A stretch of DNA of 41,328 bases from positions 1-41,328 of the IMG/VR virus record IMGVR_UViG_3300002835_000406. One strand, given 5' to 3'. The number at the start of each line of letters is the position of its first letter. Within the stretch, counting starts at the first letter, position 1. The DNA is from a virus. This document shows positions 23,970-31,154 of the stretch, one piece after another. The position numbers and the translations under genes are program-made. The notes under the pieces are model-generated. The model did no database searches. It had not been told where the DNA came from and saw only the letters and a list, made by a program, of their open reading frames with translations.

Positions 23970-24040
23970 CCCGCCCCCGCCAGGCCGTTGAGGCTGGTCA
24001 GCAGGGCCTGAAGGATGTGCTCGCGGCGGGAGGTGGTCAT
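23966..24040 (-). pseudogene. Truncated minor tail protein remnant, 24 aa
   Basis: A start codon overlaps the stop of the propeller gene (ATGA at 24037-24040) and encodes MTTSRREHILQALLTSLNGL then AGAG and a stop. This is the N-terminus typical of a phage minor tail protein (T..RRE.IL.ALL..L.G..G), which normally runs past 100 residues. The stop falls on the end of the opposite-strand HTH gene. It looks like the gene was cut when the HTH/NblA segment arrived, or the end was replaced. Confidence 0.5.
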
Positions 24041-25269
24041 AACTTGTTGTCGTATGCGGAAAGCACACGGGAGTCAGGAAGCCTTGTAGGTAATGCGTCC
24101 CCGTATATTCGGGCAGTTGTGCTGTTATGGGGCACACAAAAAACTCGGCCATCAGATAAAAGAACACCGCCGGCAAAGGCGTTACCGCCTGAAAAGCTGC
24201 CTGCTGGTGTTGTCAGGGTATTAGTCGCAGGGTTGTATATTCGGGCAGTTGCGCTGTTAAAGGGCACACAAAAAACACGGCCATCAGATAAAAGAACACC
24301 GCCGATAAAGGCGCCACCGCCTGGAAAGCTGCCTGCTGGTGTTGTCAGGGTATCGGTCGTAGGGTTGTATATTCGGGCAGTTGCGCTGCTAAAGGGCACA
24401 CAAAAAACACGGCCATCAGATAAAAGAACACCGCCGGCAAAGGCGCCACCGCCTGGAAAGCTGCCTGTTGGTGTTGTCAGAGTATCGGTCGTAGGGTTGT
24501 ATATTCGGGCAGTTGCGCTGCCAAAGGGCACACAAAAAACACGGCCATCAGGTAAAAGAACACCGCCGTAAAAGGCGCCACCGCCTGGAAAGCTGCCTGT
24601 TGTTGTTGTCAGAGTATCGGTCGTAGGGTTGTATATTCGGGCAGTTGCGCTGTTAAAGGGCACACAAAAAACACGGCCATCAGATAAAAGAACACCGCCG
24701 ACAAAGGCGTTACCGCCTGGAAAGCTGCCTGTTGGTGTTGTCAGGGTATCGGTCGTAGGGTTGTATATTCGGGCAGTTGCGCTGTTAAAGGGCACACAAA
24801 AAACACGGCCATCAGATAAAAGAACACCGCCGACAAAGGCGTTACCGCCTGGAAAGCTGCCTGTTGGTGTTGTCAGGGTATCGGTCGTAGGGTTGTATAT
24901 TCGGGCAGTTGCGCTGTTAAAGGGCACACAAAAAACACGGCCATCAGATAAAAGAACACCGCCGATAAAGGCGCCACCGCCTGGAAAGCTGCCTGCTGGT
25001 GTTGTCAGGGTATCGGTCGTAGGGTTGTATATTCGGGCAGTTGCGCTGCTAAAGGGCACACAAAAAACACGGCCATCAGATAAAAGAACACCGCCGATAA
25101 AGTCGCCACCGCCTGGAAAGCTGCCTGTTGGTGTTGTCAGGGTATCGGCTGGGGTACCATAATTAGTGGACCTAATCAACTCGAAATAGCTATACGGAGT
25201 TGGAGGAAACCAGTAATCAGCGGACAATCCCCCCAAAAACGCCGGATCCATCAGCCCTAGATTCCTCAT
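24037..25269 (-). CDS. Beta-propeller-like tail protein of eight 44-residue repeats, 410 aa
   Basis: After a leader of about 40 residues come eight near-identical 44-residue units, each built as TLTTPxGSFPGGxAFxGGVL then LSDGRVFCVPFNSATARIYN. The pattern of four short strands per unit with GG and DGR turns is that of Kelch-type propeller blades (GGxL.DGRV.). Eight blades could close into one ring. Propellers at phage tail tips bind host surface polymers. Every repeat has a Cys (VFCVP). It is coupled to the fibre-assembly-type gene upstream by overlap. The short tail after the last blade (LPDSRVLSAYDNKL) is unrelated. Confidence 0.75.
   Translation of the reverse strand: MRNLGLMDPAFLGGLSADYWFPPTPYSYFELIRSTNYGTPADTLTTPTGSFPGGGDFIGGVLLSDGRVFCVPFSSATARIYNPTTDTLTTPAGSFPGGGAFIGGVLLSDGRVFCVPFNSATARIYNPTTDTLTTPTGSFPGGNAFVGGVLLSDGRVFCVPFNSATARIYNPTTDTLTTPTGSFPGGNAFVGGVLLSDGRVFCVPFNSATARIYNPTTDTLTTTTGSFPGGGAFYGGVLLPDGRVFCVPFGSATARIYNPTTDTLTTPTGSFPGGGAFAGGVLLSDGRVFCVPFSSATARIYNPTTDTLTTPAGSFPGGGAFIGGVLLSDGRVFCVPFNSATARIYNPATNTLTTPAGSFSGGNAFAGGVLLSDGRVFCVPHNSTTARIYGDALPTRLPDSRVLSAYDNKL
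24080..25150 (-). repeat. Eight tandem 132-bp coding repeats
   Basis: The unit recurs every 132 bp (for example TTGTATATTCGGGCAGTTG at about 24234, 24366, 24498, 24630), with only a few substitutions between units. High DNA identity implies recent duplication or ongoing gene conversion; copy number could vary. Confidence 0.9.
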
Positions 25270-25808
25270 GCCAACCCCTCCACAAACTCAGCCGGCAGGT
25301 CATGGGCAACTGCCAGCGCTTGCACAGCAGCCAGCAGCTCAGCAGACACCAACCTCGCAGCTCTAGCCTTCCCCCAGGCGGATGCGAAGGTTCGCGGGTC
25401 GCTTGTGTTCACAGCCTGCAGCAGCCCTCCTGTGAGGCTGTGGGCCAGGATCCGAGGTGCTGTTTCATAGAGCTGCGCAATCTCTGGATTACTGGTCACC
25501 GCCTCCCCAAACTCAACCCACCTCGGCGGATGCGTGGCCCGGTAGATCGCCTGAATTTCTGCCTCGCTCAACTCAATCACCTGCCATTGCTGCCGCCATT
25601 GCCCATTGATTTGCGATGGCGCAATCTCAACCACCCTTTGCAGGCTTGCGTCATGCTCTGGCTGCTCTGTCGGCACCACCAGAAACACTCCGAAATGAGC
25701 CAGCTCAGCCACGGATGGCGCATAGCTAAAGGATCGCTCTGGTTCATCCGCCCGCAACCTGGATAGGTCGTAGGGCCAGCGGTTGGGGCTGGTGCGAATC
25801 CAGTTCAT
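25266..25808 (-). CDS. Tail-fibre assembly-type protein, 180 aa
   Basis: It starts at ATG 25808, overlapping the upstream stop (ATGA). MNWIRTSPNRWPYDLSRLRA, then EPERSFSYAP, HFGVFLVVPTEQPEHD, and QWRQQWQVIELSEAE resemble phage proteins coded next to tail fibres (YPYSLxQLRxDxPxTSFP family), probably chaperones or small tip proteins. The C-terminal half is helical. It is sandwiched between a fibre gene and the propeller gene, as expected. Confidence 0.7.
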   Translation of the reverse strand: MNWIRTSPNRWPYDLSRLRADEPERSFSYAPSVAELAHFGVFLVVPTEQPEHDASLQRVVEIAPSQINGQWRQQWQVIELSEAEIQAIYRATHPPRWVEFGEAVTSNPEIAQLYETAPRILAHSLTGGLLQAVNTSDPRTFASAWGKARAARLVSAELLAAVQALAVAHDLPAEFVEGLA

Positions 25809-26572
25809 CAGCTCTGCACTCCATAAGCCGCAATGCAATCGGCATCTGCCGTGCCAAAAAATGTCAGGCTGAGCACCGCCACCTTGCTCGCCGCAATGTT
25901 GGCCGGCTTGCTGCCGACAAACTTCCAATCAGTTGGAAAGGTCAGTGTCCGCTGCGTCGAATCACACACCAGCCGAATCGTGACCGTGCGTCCATTGGCC
26001 CGGTTGCTGGTGGTAAAAGTCAGGTTTCCAGTAAGGCTGATCGTCTTAAAAGTGCCATCCAGTGCCGACATGCTCAGATCAACCGTGGCCCCATAGCTGA
26101 TGGCATCAAATGCTGTTGCTGGCGACAGTCCCGCCGCCGATGTGATCACAAGCGGCAGGGTCGCATCATCGCCAGTGCTGCTGGCCAGCGTGCGGGTTGC
26201 GGCGTCATAGCTGAGATTGGTAGCCACATTCACCTGGGCCCCCTCCTGAATCCCGTCCAGCTTCGTCTTCGCCGCTGAGCCGTTCCACCAGCTTGCGATG
26301 GATTGGAAGACTCGAACTGGAGACCAGGCGCGCCTTTCTGTCGATGTGCCCTGGGTGGCCTCCGCTTCCGTGGCTGTTGGAGCGCTCCACTCCCTGGAGT
26401 CGCTCAGCCTGGAGTCACCAGTGCCAACCGCGCCAATATCCGCAGGGCTTAGGGCATCGTTCCCGCCAACAGCATGAGTCGCCTTATGAGCGGCCGGGGT
26501 AATCACCCCCTGCGCCGCTTCGCCCACCATGTCCAGCTCACTGGTTGTGGGATTGAGCTTGTATTTGCCCAT
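25808..26572 (-). CDS. Tail fibre or tip protein, 254 aa
   Basis: The N-terminal part has collar-like fibre motifs (KATHAVGGNDALSPADIG; GDSRLSDSREWSAPTATEAE). Residues about 52-96 are almost identical to the long fibre at 37469, also at DNA level. The C-terminal half (about 150-254) is beta-rich (FKTISLTGNLTFTTSN; QRTLTFPTDWKFVG), a receptor-side knob pattern. The shared segment is inverted relative to the long fibre. It overlaps the next gene by 1 bp and starts 1 bp after gene 26574-26831 ends. Confidence 0.8.
   Translation of the reverse strand: MGKYKLNPTTSELDMVGEAAQGVITPAAHKATHAVGGNDALSPADIGAVGTGDSRLSDSREWSAPTATEAEATQGTSTERRAWSPVRVFQSIASWWNGSAAKTKLDGIQEGAQVNVATNLSYDAATRTLASSTGDDATLPLVITSAAGLSPATAFDAISYGATVDLSMSALDGTFKTISLTGNLTFTTSNRANGRTVTIRLVCDSTQRTLTFPTDWKFVGSKPANIAASKVAVLSLTFFGTADADCIAAYGVQS
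26281..26413 (-). repeat. Inverted-repeat copy A inside the 254-aa fibre gene
   Basis: About 133 bp whose reverse complement matches 38582-38714 with about five differences by eye. It codes for SRLSDSREWSAPTATEAEAT followed by QGTSTERRAWxPVRVFQSIA. Confidence 0.9.
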
Positions 26573-26573
26573 C

Positions 26574-26831
26574 TCAGGCCAGGGTCAGCGTGATGCTGGT
26601 GACGTTTGCGCTGCCGTCGTAAGTGAAGGCCTTGGTCGCAACTGTCGTTCCCGAGCTGCCGCCTACCTTGTAGACAATTGCCGTTGGATCCCCTGCGCCG
26701 TTGTACGTGAAACCCCTGTAGTCATGGGGAGGGACGCGCATGCCCCCATCGCTGCCCTCGACCAGTAGCGGATCAGCCGAGACGACCGCAATCTCGTCAT
26801 AGGTCTGACCATAGACGCGACGTGTAGGCAT
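26574..26831 (-). CDS. Small beta-rich virion protein, 85 aa
   Basis: A beta-rich protein (FTYNGAGDPTAIVYKVGG; KAFTYDGSANVTSITLTL) of the kind found before tail fibres. The N-terminus is RRVYGQTYDEIAVVSADP. Clear ATG. Between it and the integrase stop (26832-26870), CTGGCT and AGCCAG can form a short hairpin. Function unknown; tail tip likely. Confidence 0.6.
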   Translation of the reverse strand: MPTRRVYGQTYDEIAVVSADPLLVEGSDGGMRVPPHDYRGFTYNGAGDPTAIVYKVGGSSGTTVATKAFTYDGSANVTSITLTLA

Positions 26832-26870
26832 CTCGAATCAACAGCTCTGGCTGATGACATGCTAGCCAGG

Positions 26871-28028
26871 TCAGTCAAAGTACACTCCGATTGGATCCTC
26901 CCCTCCGAGCCACTCTCTGTACACCTGGTTGTGGACTGCAACTGTGTGACCCATGAACAAGGCCGCATGGGTATCGGTCACCCGGTATCTGGGGGAATGA
27001 AGCCGCCTGGCGTATGCATGCCGAAATCCATAGGCAGTGGAACTTCCGCGTTGCAGGATTCCCGTCTGGCGCAGTCGCTGATTGACGCTCCAGCCTGATC
27101 TTGCTTTTCCTGCTCGGCTCGGCAGGGTCTGCGTCCATAGTTGTTCCAGCGCAAAATCCTCCACCCACTCAGGATGGAAAGGAGGCACCTGACGCGGCTT
27201 GGTTGTCCCCCTGTTATTTGTCTTGCCTTCTTTGATCCATGCGCACCCGGGGCGCTTGTTGCACGGTTCAGCGATCCAGGCTTCCCAGGGCCTCAATCCG
27301 TAGACGGCCATGACAGCAACAACACGTCGCCATGGCATAGACAGAGATGGGTGCATCACAATTCGTATCACTTCTTCGTCGGGGAAGAAGGGTTGCCCCC
27401 GTTGGGGTTCCCTGACCGCCGATTGGAGCGGGTCCAGGAGGTCAGCATTCCACGTCCCTCCGCACACCTTGACCACTTTGCGCAGGAAGGGGATCAGTCG
27501 CCTCCTGTGAAGCGTTCCCACCTTGGCCCCCTCGATTGCGCTCAGCAGCGACTCTTCGCTGAGGGGTCGACGCGAATCAAGCCTCTGGAGGATCGGCAGG
27601 TGATTCCTTTGGAAGGTCGACTCGGCGATCCCTTCTGCGAGCTTAAGCCTCTTCCAACGCGCAACAACGTCATCAAGGTCCAGCCTCGACTGGCTCGTCT
27701 TACCCTTCTTTACCCTTTCGACCGCGCAGGCACCCCTCCAGGCGTCTGAGTCAAAGCCGTCCACTTGCGTACTCAGGTAGCCCTTGAGGTCCCATGCACG
27801 CTTTTGGACGGCCTCCGGGCCCGCTTCAAAATCCAGGTGCAGTGGGATTTTCCGGCCACTGACCTGGACGTAGAGGCGCTGTCCGATAGCCCTAAGACGG
27901 AATCCCCTGCCAAAGGTGCCACCGCACTTTTCCGACAGGAGGGCCACTGTTAAATCGACCACCTTTTGCTGGGGGGCCGAGGGTAAGTTTACCCTTTTTT
28001 GACCCCTTTTGCCTCCAGTTGCCTCCAC
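26871..28028 (-). CDS. int: Tyrosine recombinase (phage integrase), 385 aa
   Basis: Catalytic-domain motifs in order: Arg in VYGLRPWEAW (about 246), Lys region IKEGKTNNRG (about 266-270), AYGFRHAYARRL (about 332-343), MGHTVAVHN (His about 361) and nucleophile Tyr in QVYREWL (about 370). The box normally HxLRH has Tyr instead of the first His, a variation I recall from cyanobacterial integrases. It would integrate phage DNA at a host site. The start is GTG at 28028 in a 10-bp tandem repeat; a GTG about 22 codons later is possible. It sits inside the tail region rather than near the HTH regulator. Confidence 0.85.
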   Translation of the reverse strand: MEATGGKRGQKRVNLPSAPQQKVVDLTVALLSEKCGGTFGRGFRLRAIGQRLYVQVSGRKIPLHLDFEAGPEAVQKRAWDLKGYLSTQVDGFDSDAWRGACAVERVKKGKTSQSRLDLDDVVARWKRLKLAEGIAESTFQRNHLPILQRLDSRRPLSEESLLSAIEGAKVGTLHRRRLIPFLRKVVKVCGGTWNADLLDPLQSAVREPQRGQPFFPDEEVIRIVMHPSLSMPWRRVVAVMAVYGLRPWEAWIAEPCNKRPGCAWIKEGKTNNRGTTKPRQVPPFHPEWVEDFALEQLWTQTLPSRAGKARSGWSVNQRLRQTGILQRGSSTAYGFRHAYARRLHSPRYRVTDTHAALFMGHTVAVHNQVYREWLGGEDPIGVYFD

Positions 28029-28038
28029 TTGCCTCCAG
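27981..28038. repeat. Palindrome and three tandem 10-bp repeats at the integrase start
   Basis: GGGTAA-GT-TTACCC (27981-27994) is a perfect palindrome. TTGCCTCCAG/TTGCCTCCAC/TTGCCTCCAG (28009-28038) are 10-bp direct repeats on one helical face. On the integrase strand they present GGAGG three times, so they could act as ribosome sites, integrase arm sites or operators. Confidence 0.6.
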
Positions 28039-28064
28039 TTCCAGGAGCCCGAAACCTAGCTGGC

Positions 28065-28179
28065 AGAGTGGTTTTCTAGCAATAGCAGTGGGTTTGCCCG
28101 TCTCCGCCCCTCCCGCTCTATCAGGGGGGATTCACTCCTCGAAAGCCTTTGCTAGCAGTGGGTTTGAGAGAGTGGTTTT
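28065..28179. repeat. Nested direct repeats A-B-B-A upstream of integrase
   Basis: AGAGTGGTTTT at 28065-28075 and 28169-28179; TAGCAGTGGGTTTG at 28083-28096 and 28153-28166. Most of this 115-bp block is noncoding, but its right part overlaps the end of gene 28132-28491. Candidate attP or recombination-protein binding region. Confidence 0.55.
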
Positions 28180-28491
28180 TGGACTTACCCGTGGACTTAC
28201 CCTTTCAATCATTGCCTCCATGTCCCCCCTCGAGGGGTACCTGGCCAGCAGCGCCCTTGCTTCCGCCCTGACAACCCTGGGTACTCTCGGGGTGCGCTTG
28301 GGGTCGATCAGGCTTCCCAGGAAGGTCCGAGCAGCCAGTAGGGCTTCTGTCTGAAGCCACGACACGGACGGCGCCTCTTTGCAGTACCCCCCGCATGGGG
28401 GAGCTTCTCCCGATGAGAGGGGCCCCAAGGGGAGCTCAAGTTGCACGTAAGTCGACACGGAATGTTCCTTGCTTCTGTCAGGATATGCCAT
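28132..28491 (-). CDS. Hypothetical small protein, 119 aa
   Basis: The N-terminal region carries VQLELPLGPL and a CGGYC pair. The C-terminal half (RVVRAEARALLARYPSRGDM) resembles the ending of short BPSL0761-type phage proteins (ALLRHYPS.xDM). ATG at 28491 is used; starts at 28521 or 28458 are possible, and 28521 would leave no room for the divergent gene at 28527. Unknown function, perhaps regulatory given its place next to the integrase. Confidence 0.55.
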   Translation of the reverse strand: MAYPDRSKEHSVSTYVQLELPLGPLSSGEAPPCGGYCKEAPSVSWLQTEALLAARTFLGSLIDPKRTPRVPRVVRAEARALLARYPSRGDMEAMIERVSPRVSPKTTLSNPLLAKAFEE

Positions 28492-28510
28492 ATCTGGCAC
28501 TATGCCATAC
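28482..28510. promoter_or_regulatory. Operator-like palindrome between divergent small genes
   Basis: GATATGCCATATC (28482-28494) is palindromic around its central base; TATGCCATAC follows at 28501-28510, repeating the ATGCCATA half. It lies at the start of the - strand gene and 17 bp before the zinc-ribbon gene. Confidence 0.4.
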
Positions 28511-28526
28511 AAATCAATCACTGTTC

Positions 28527-28736
28527 ATGCGTTGCCCCCAGTGTCAGGTGATGGAACACACCTGTGTCCTCAACACGGTTCATAGGGAGGACGGAGTTGT
28601 CCGTCGTCGCAGGGGCTGCAGGGCATGCCAGATCCGCTGGACCACCTACGAGGATATCGAGGTGGGAAGCCTGATCAATGCTTTTGTGCCGCGACCCGTC
28701 GTCGGCGATGGCATCGAAGAAGGAAGGCGGCCTTGA
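28527..28736 (+). CDS. NrdR-type zinc-ribbon protein, 69 aa
   Basis: MRCPQCQVMEHTCVLNTVHR then RRRGCRACQIRWTTYEDIEV is the N-terminal zinc ribbon of NrdR (MxCPxC...RRRRxCxxCxxRFTTYE), which binds NrdR boxes upstream of ribonucleotide reductase genes. The ATP-cone domain of NrdR is missing, so it is only the DNA-binding part. It might interfere with host NrdR or act as a phage regulator. ATG at 28527 places the first Cys correctly. It ends flush with the opposite-strand virion gene. Confidence 0.75.
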   Translation: MRCPQCQVMEHTCVLNTVHREDGVVRRRRGCRACQIRWTTYEDIEVGSLINAFVPRPVVGDGIEEGRRP

Positions 28737-30167
28737 TCAGGGCTCCCGCGGGATCAATCCTTTGGCAGGAATCTCTTCGAGGAACGGCTTCCTAGAGGAG
28801 CCGACCGTGACCAGTTCGACAAAGCGCTCGGTCGATGGATCGAAGACCTTCAAGGTATTGGTCCCTCTCGGGAGCCACCAATCGTCCTTCCGACATCTCA
28901 GTGCCGCTGGCTCCGTATCGGTTGACCAAAGGATTGGAGACCTGTCACCCGTCGGGACTTCTTCGTCGGCGGGGACTGTGTTGCGCGCATCGATCGAGAT
29001 GCGACTGGATTCAGCCAGGGCATTCCCCAGTCGGTCCAGGGTCTGCTCTCTCCGCCTGTGGTAGCGGAGGACCTCACTGCTCTCTAGTCCCTCCCCGCTA
29101 GAGATCCCCTGGAAACCACGGTCTTCATTGCCGCTGATCTGATAGTCGCTGGGCTCGTAGAACGGATAGCCAACAGACCAGCGCACAGCATGAATATGCT
29201 TGCACTCCCTTCGTTGGTCCGAGCGATCAGAGAGCGTCCGAAACCGGCTGCTGTAGCCAACAGCCTGCGACTCCCATCGGCCCTCGAGGGATCGGCCAGC
29301 GCTGGGCCTGGGGAACAATGCCTGGCTGGCGCTGCTGTCTCCACTGAAGTCAGCAATTCGACTTCCGCTGTAGTCAGGGCAGGAGCAGAAGAAACGATGA
29401 CTGCTGCAGAGATAGCGGGATCCGTTATTTCTCCAAGAGAGTGGCAGTCTACGGTCGTAGTTCACGCGCTGCCAAAATGCTCTGTCCTTCCTGGGGTTGG
29501 GCCGCCTGCGCATGAACGGGCGGGATAGATCAAAGAACAGTTGCCCCTGATCGGGATTGATATCTACCAGCGTGTAAGCAATGGTATCGATCGGCTCTGC
29601 AATCAATCCCTGGGGCGACTCTGTCCCAACAGCCGAATCCTCAAATTGATCTCCGATAAACGCAGACCATTCCATGATCTGCGTGCTGGTCAGGGTCGAG
29701 CTGACATCAAGAATCAGCCGGTGGCGATCAGCTTCCGGGCGGGACGTGTCGAGAACCATGTTCTCCGCCCTGAGCAACTGCGGGAGGATGAGGGCTCCTC
29801 GGTTTCGATTGACGACCGTCCAGGATGCATCCGGGGAAGATCCGCTGGGGAAGTAGGTGACAGTCGTCAGCTGCGGACCCGGGAGCGCTCCATAATCCCT
29901 GAGGCTCCTGACCAGGAAGTATCTCTCAAGGTCGGCCCAGCTTTTGCCAGAGCCCTGCCAGTAATCCCAGCCAGCGCGCCACCTCTTGTAATCGCTATCC
30001 CGGTTGTACGCCTCAAGGATGGTCGGATAGACCGTTCCCCCTGTTTGCCCTTGCCCCCCTCCACGGGCGCTGCTGCGGTAACTTCCGGCTTTTGTTGCCC
30101 GAGCCGGCCTGGTCACGCTGTCCATTCGGGCGAAGTTATCGACCCGAGGGGATCGATCCACCCGCAT
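28737..30167 (-). CDS. Virion structural protein with separated CxC and CxH motifs, 476 aa
   Basis: Not a family I can name. It has a basic Gly/Arg/Gln-rich N-terminus (about 1-45), then an aromatic region (YKRWRAGWDYWQGSGKSWAD). Around residue 260 FFCSCPDYSG and around 322 RECKHIHAV together give CxC...CxH, like a SWIM zinc motif with a long insertion. The start overlaps the upstream stop (TAATG). Its position in the run of virion genes downstream of the capsid suggests a tail or neck protein. Large size and aromatic composition fit. Confidence 0.7.
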   Translation of the reverse strand: MRVDRSPRVDNFARMDSVTRPARATKAGSYRSSARGGGQGQTGGTVYPTILEAYNRDSDYKRWRAGWDYWQGSGKSWADLERYFLVRSLRDYGALPGPQLTTVTYFPSGSSPDASWTVVNRNRGALILPQLLRAENMVLDTSRPEADRHRLILDVSSTLTSTQIMEWSAFIGDQFEDSAVGTESPQGLIAEPIDTIAYTLVDINPDQGQLFFDLSRPFMRRRPNPRKDRAFWQRVNYDRRLPLSWRNNGSRYLCSSHRFFCSCPDYSGSRIADFSGDSSASQALFPRPSAGRSLEGRWESQAVGYSSRFRTLSDRSDQRRECKHIHAVRWSVGYPFYEPSDYQISGNEDRGFQGISSGEGLESSEVLRYHRRREQTLDRLGNALAESSRISIDARNTVPADEEVPTGDRSPILWSTDTEPAALRCRKDDWWLPRGTNTLKVFDPSTERFVELVTVGSSRKPFLEEIPAKGLIPREP

Positions 30168-30688
30168 TAGTAGTAGCCGCCCTGGGCAAAAATGTTAACT
30201 TTTGTCAGGGGATTGGGGGCAGTGATGGCCCGATCCAGTCCCACATACAGCAGTTGATTGGCTTTGATCAAGAGCCCAGTGTTTTTCTTGGCCGTTTCTG
30301 ATGTGGACGTGTCAGCCCCAAGATTCGGAACCGGCACAGACAAGGGAGGCAGGGAGACGTTCGTTCTTTGTCCCGCAGCGCCTGAGACAATCGCAGCAGA
30401 GGCCACAACAGCCGTGTTCTCTGTTGTGATCCCAAACGGTGTTGGCGAGGAGCTTAGGAAGAAAAGGACAACAGCAGCCGTGGTATTGGCCTCTGTGGCA
30501 ACAAGGGAGAGACTGTCAATGACAGCACCATCGTTACCAAGGCAGTCCACCAGCACGGTGCAGCCACCACCAAGGATGCTAGCTAGGTTGGCCTGCGACG
30601 ACAGGGCTGGCGTCGCCCCAAGAGTCGCGAACTCGTGAAGAGGTCGATCAACCAGCAGGGGCTGCTTGTTGGTGCTTGAACTGCTCAC
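30167..30688 (-). CDS. Virion structural protein, 173 aa
   Basis: A beta-rich protein with Ala/Ser/Thr-rich strands (AVVLFFLSSSPTPFG; GLLIKANQLLYVGLDRAI) and a C-terminus FAQGGYY, similar in style to cyanophage tail or decoration proteins. Clear ATG, 40 bp after the stop of the preceding gene. No catalytic motif. Structural role inferred from the neighbourhood. Confidence 0.65.
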   Translation of the reverse strand: MSSSSTNKQPLLVDRPLHEFATLGATPALSSQANLASILGGGCTVLVDCLGNDGAVIDSLSLVATEANTTAAVVLFFLSSSPTPFGITTENTAVVASAAIVSGAAGQRTNVSLPPLSVPVPNLGADTSTSETAKKNTGLLIKANQLLYVGLDRAITAPNPLTKVNIFAQGGYY

Positions 30689-30728
30689 TTTTTCTTACAA
30701 GTTGCTGACCTGGTCATGCTAAGCAAAG

Positions 30729-31154
30729 TCAGGCACGCAATTGCGGCCCGCGCCTCAAAGCAGTGTTCATTCCCCTCGGCCCACGGGTCGGCCCGGTAAA
30801 CATGTCCGGGTTGATGCCGTTGTCGGTACCAGCCCGCTGGTTCCCTGGCCCTCGGCGCTCTGTCTCCCCCATGGGGATTGTTGTGGTGGGGAAGCTAGCG
30901 AGGGCTTGCTCCTGTTGTGGAGTTAACGGAAACTGACTGCGGGGAGGGGTCGCCAGTGCATCGACAAGTTGCACCCCTGCAATGGGGTATCGAACGATGT
31001 TGTCGTTATATGGCGTTCTGTACTCGATCTCCATTGGCCGCAGTCCTGCGGTATTCATCGTGTTGTTGAGCTGATTCCTTGGATCACCCGGCGCTGTCGG
31101 ATGCCCGCTGAAAAGAGCTGCCAGTGATGGAGCGTTCTTCATCATTTCCTCCAA
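30729..31154 (-). CDS. Hypothetical virion-region protein, 141 aa
   Basis: Pro/Arg/Gly-rich with little hydrophobic core (TGPTRGPRGMNTALRRGPQL); contains EYRTPYNDNIVRYPIAGVQL. Its start overlaps the end of the previous gene by 13 bp. Several Met codons near the N-terminus make the start uncertain. Unknown function. Confidence 0.55.
   Translation of the reverse strand: MEEMMKNAPSLAALFSGHPTAPGDPRNQLNNTMNTAGLRPMEIEYRTPYNDNIVRYPIAGVQLVDALATPPRSQFPLTPQQEQALASFPTTTIPMGETERRGPGNQRAGTDNGINPDMFTGPTRGPRGMNTALRRGPQLRA

Noticed and set aside
24017-25162. CRISPR-like regular repeats and long + strand reading frames
   Set aside because: The 132-bp repeats are in-frame protein repeats on the - strand with no spacers; the + strand frames are their antisense.
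28061-28080. TGGCAGAGTGGTTTT resembling the D-arm region of tRNA-Ser/Leu as an attachment core
   Set aside because: No acceptor stem, anticodon arm or T-arm follows; the likeness is 12-15 bases only and part of it is the repeated AGAGTGGTTTT.
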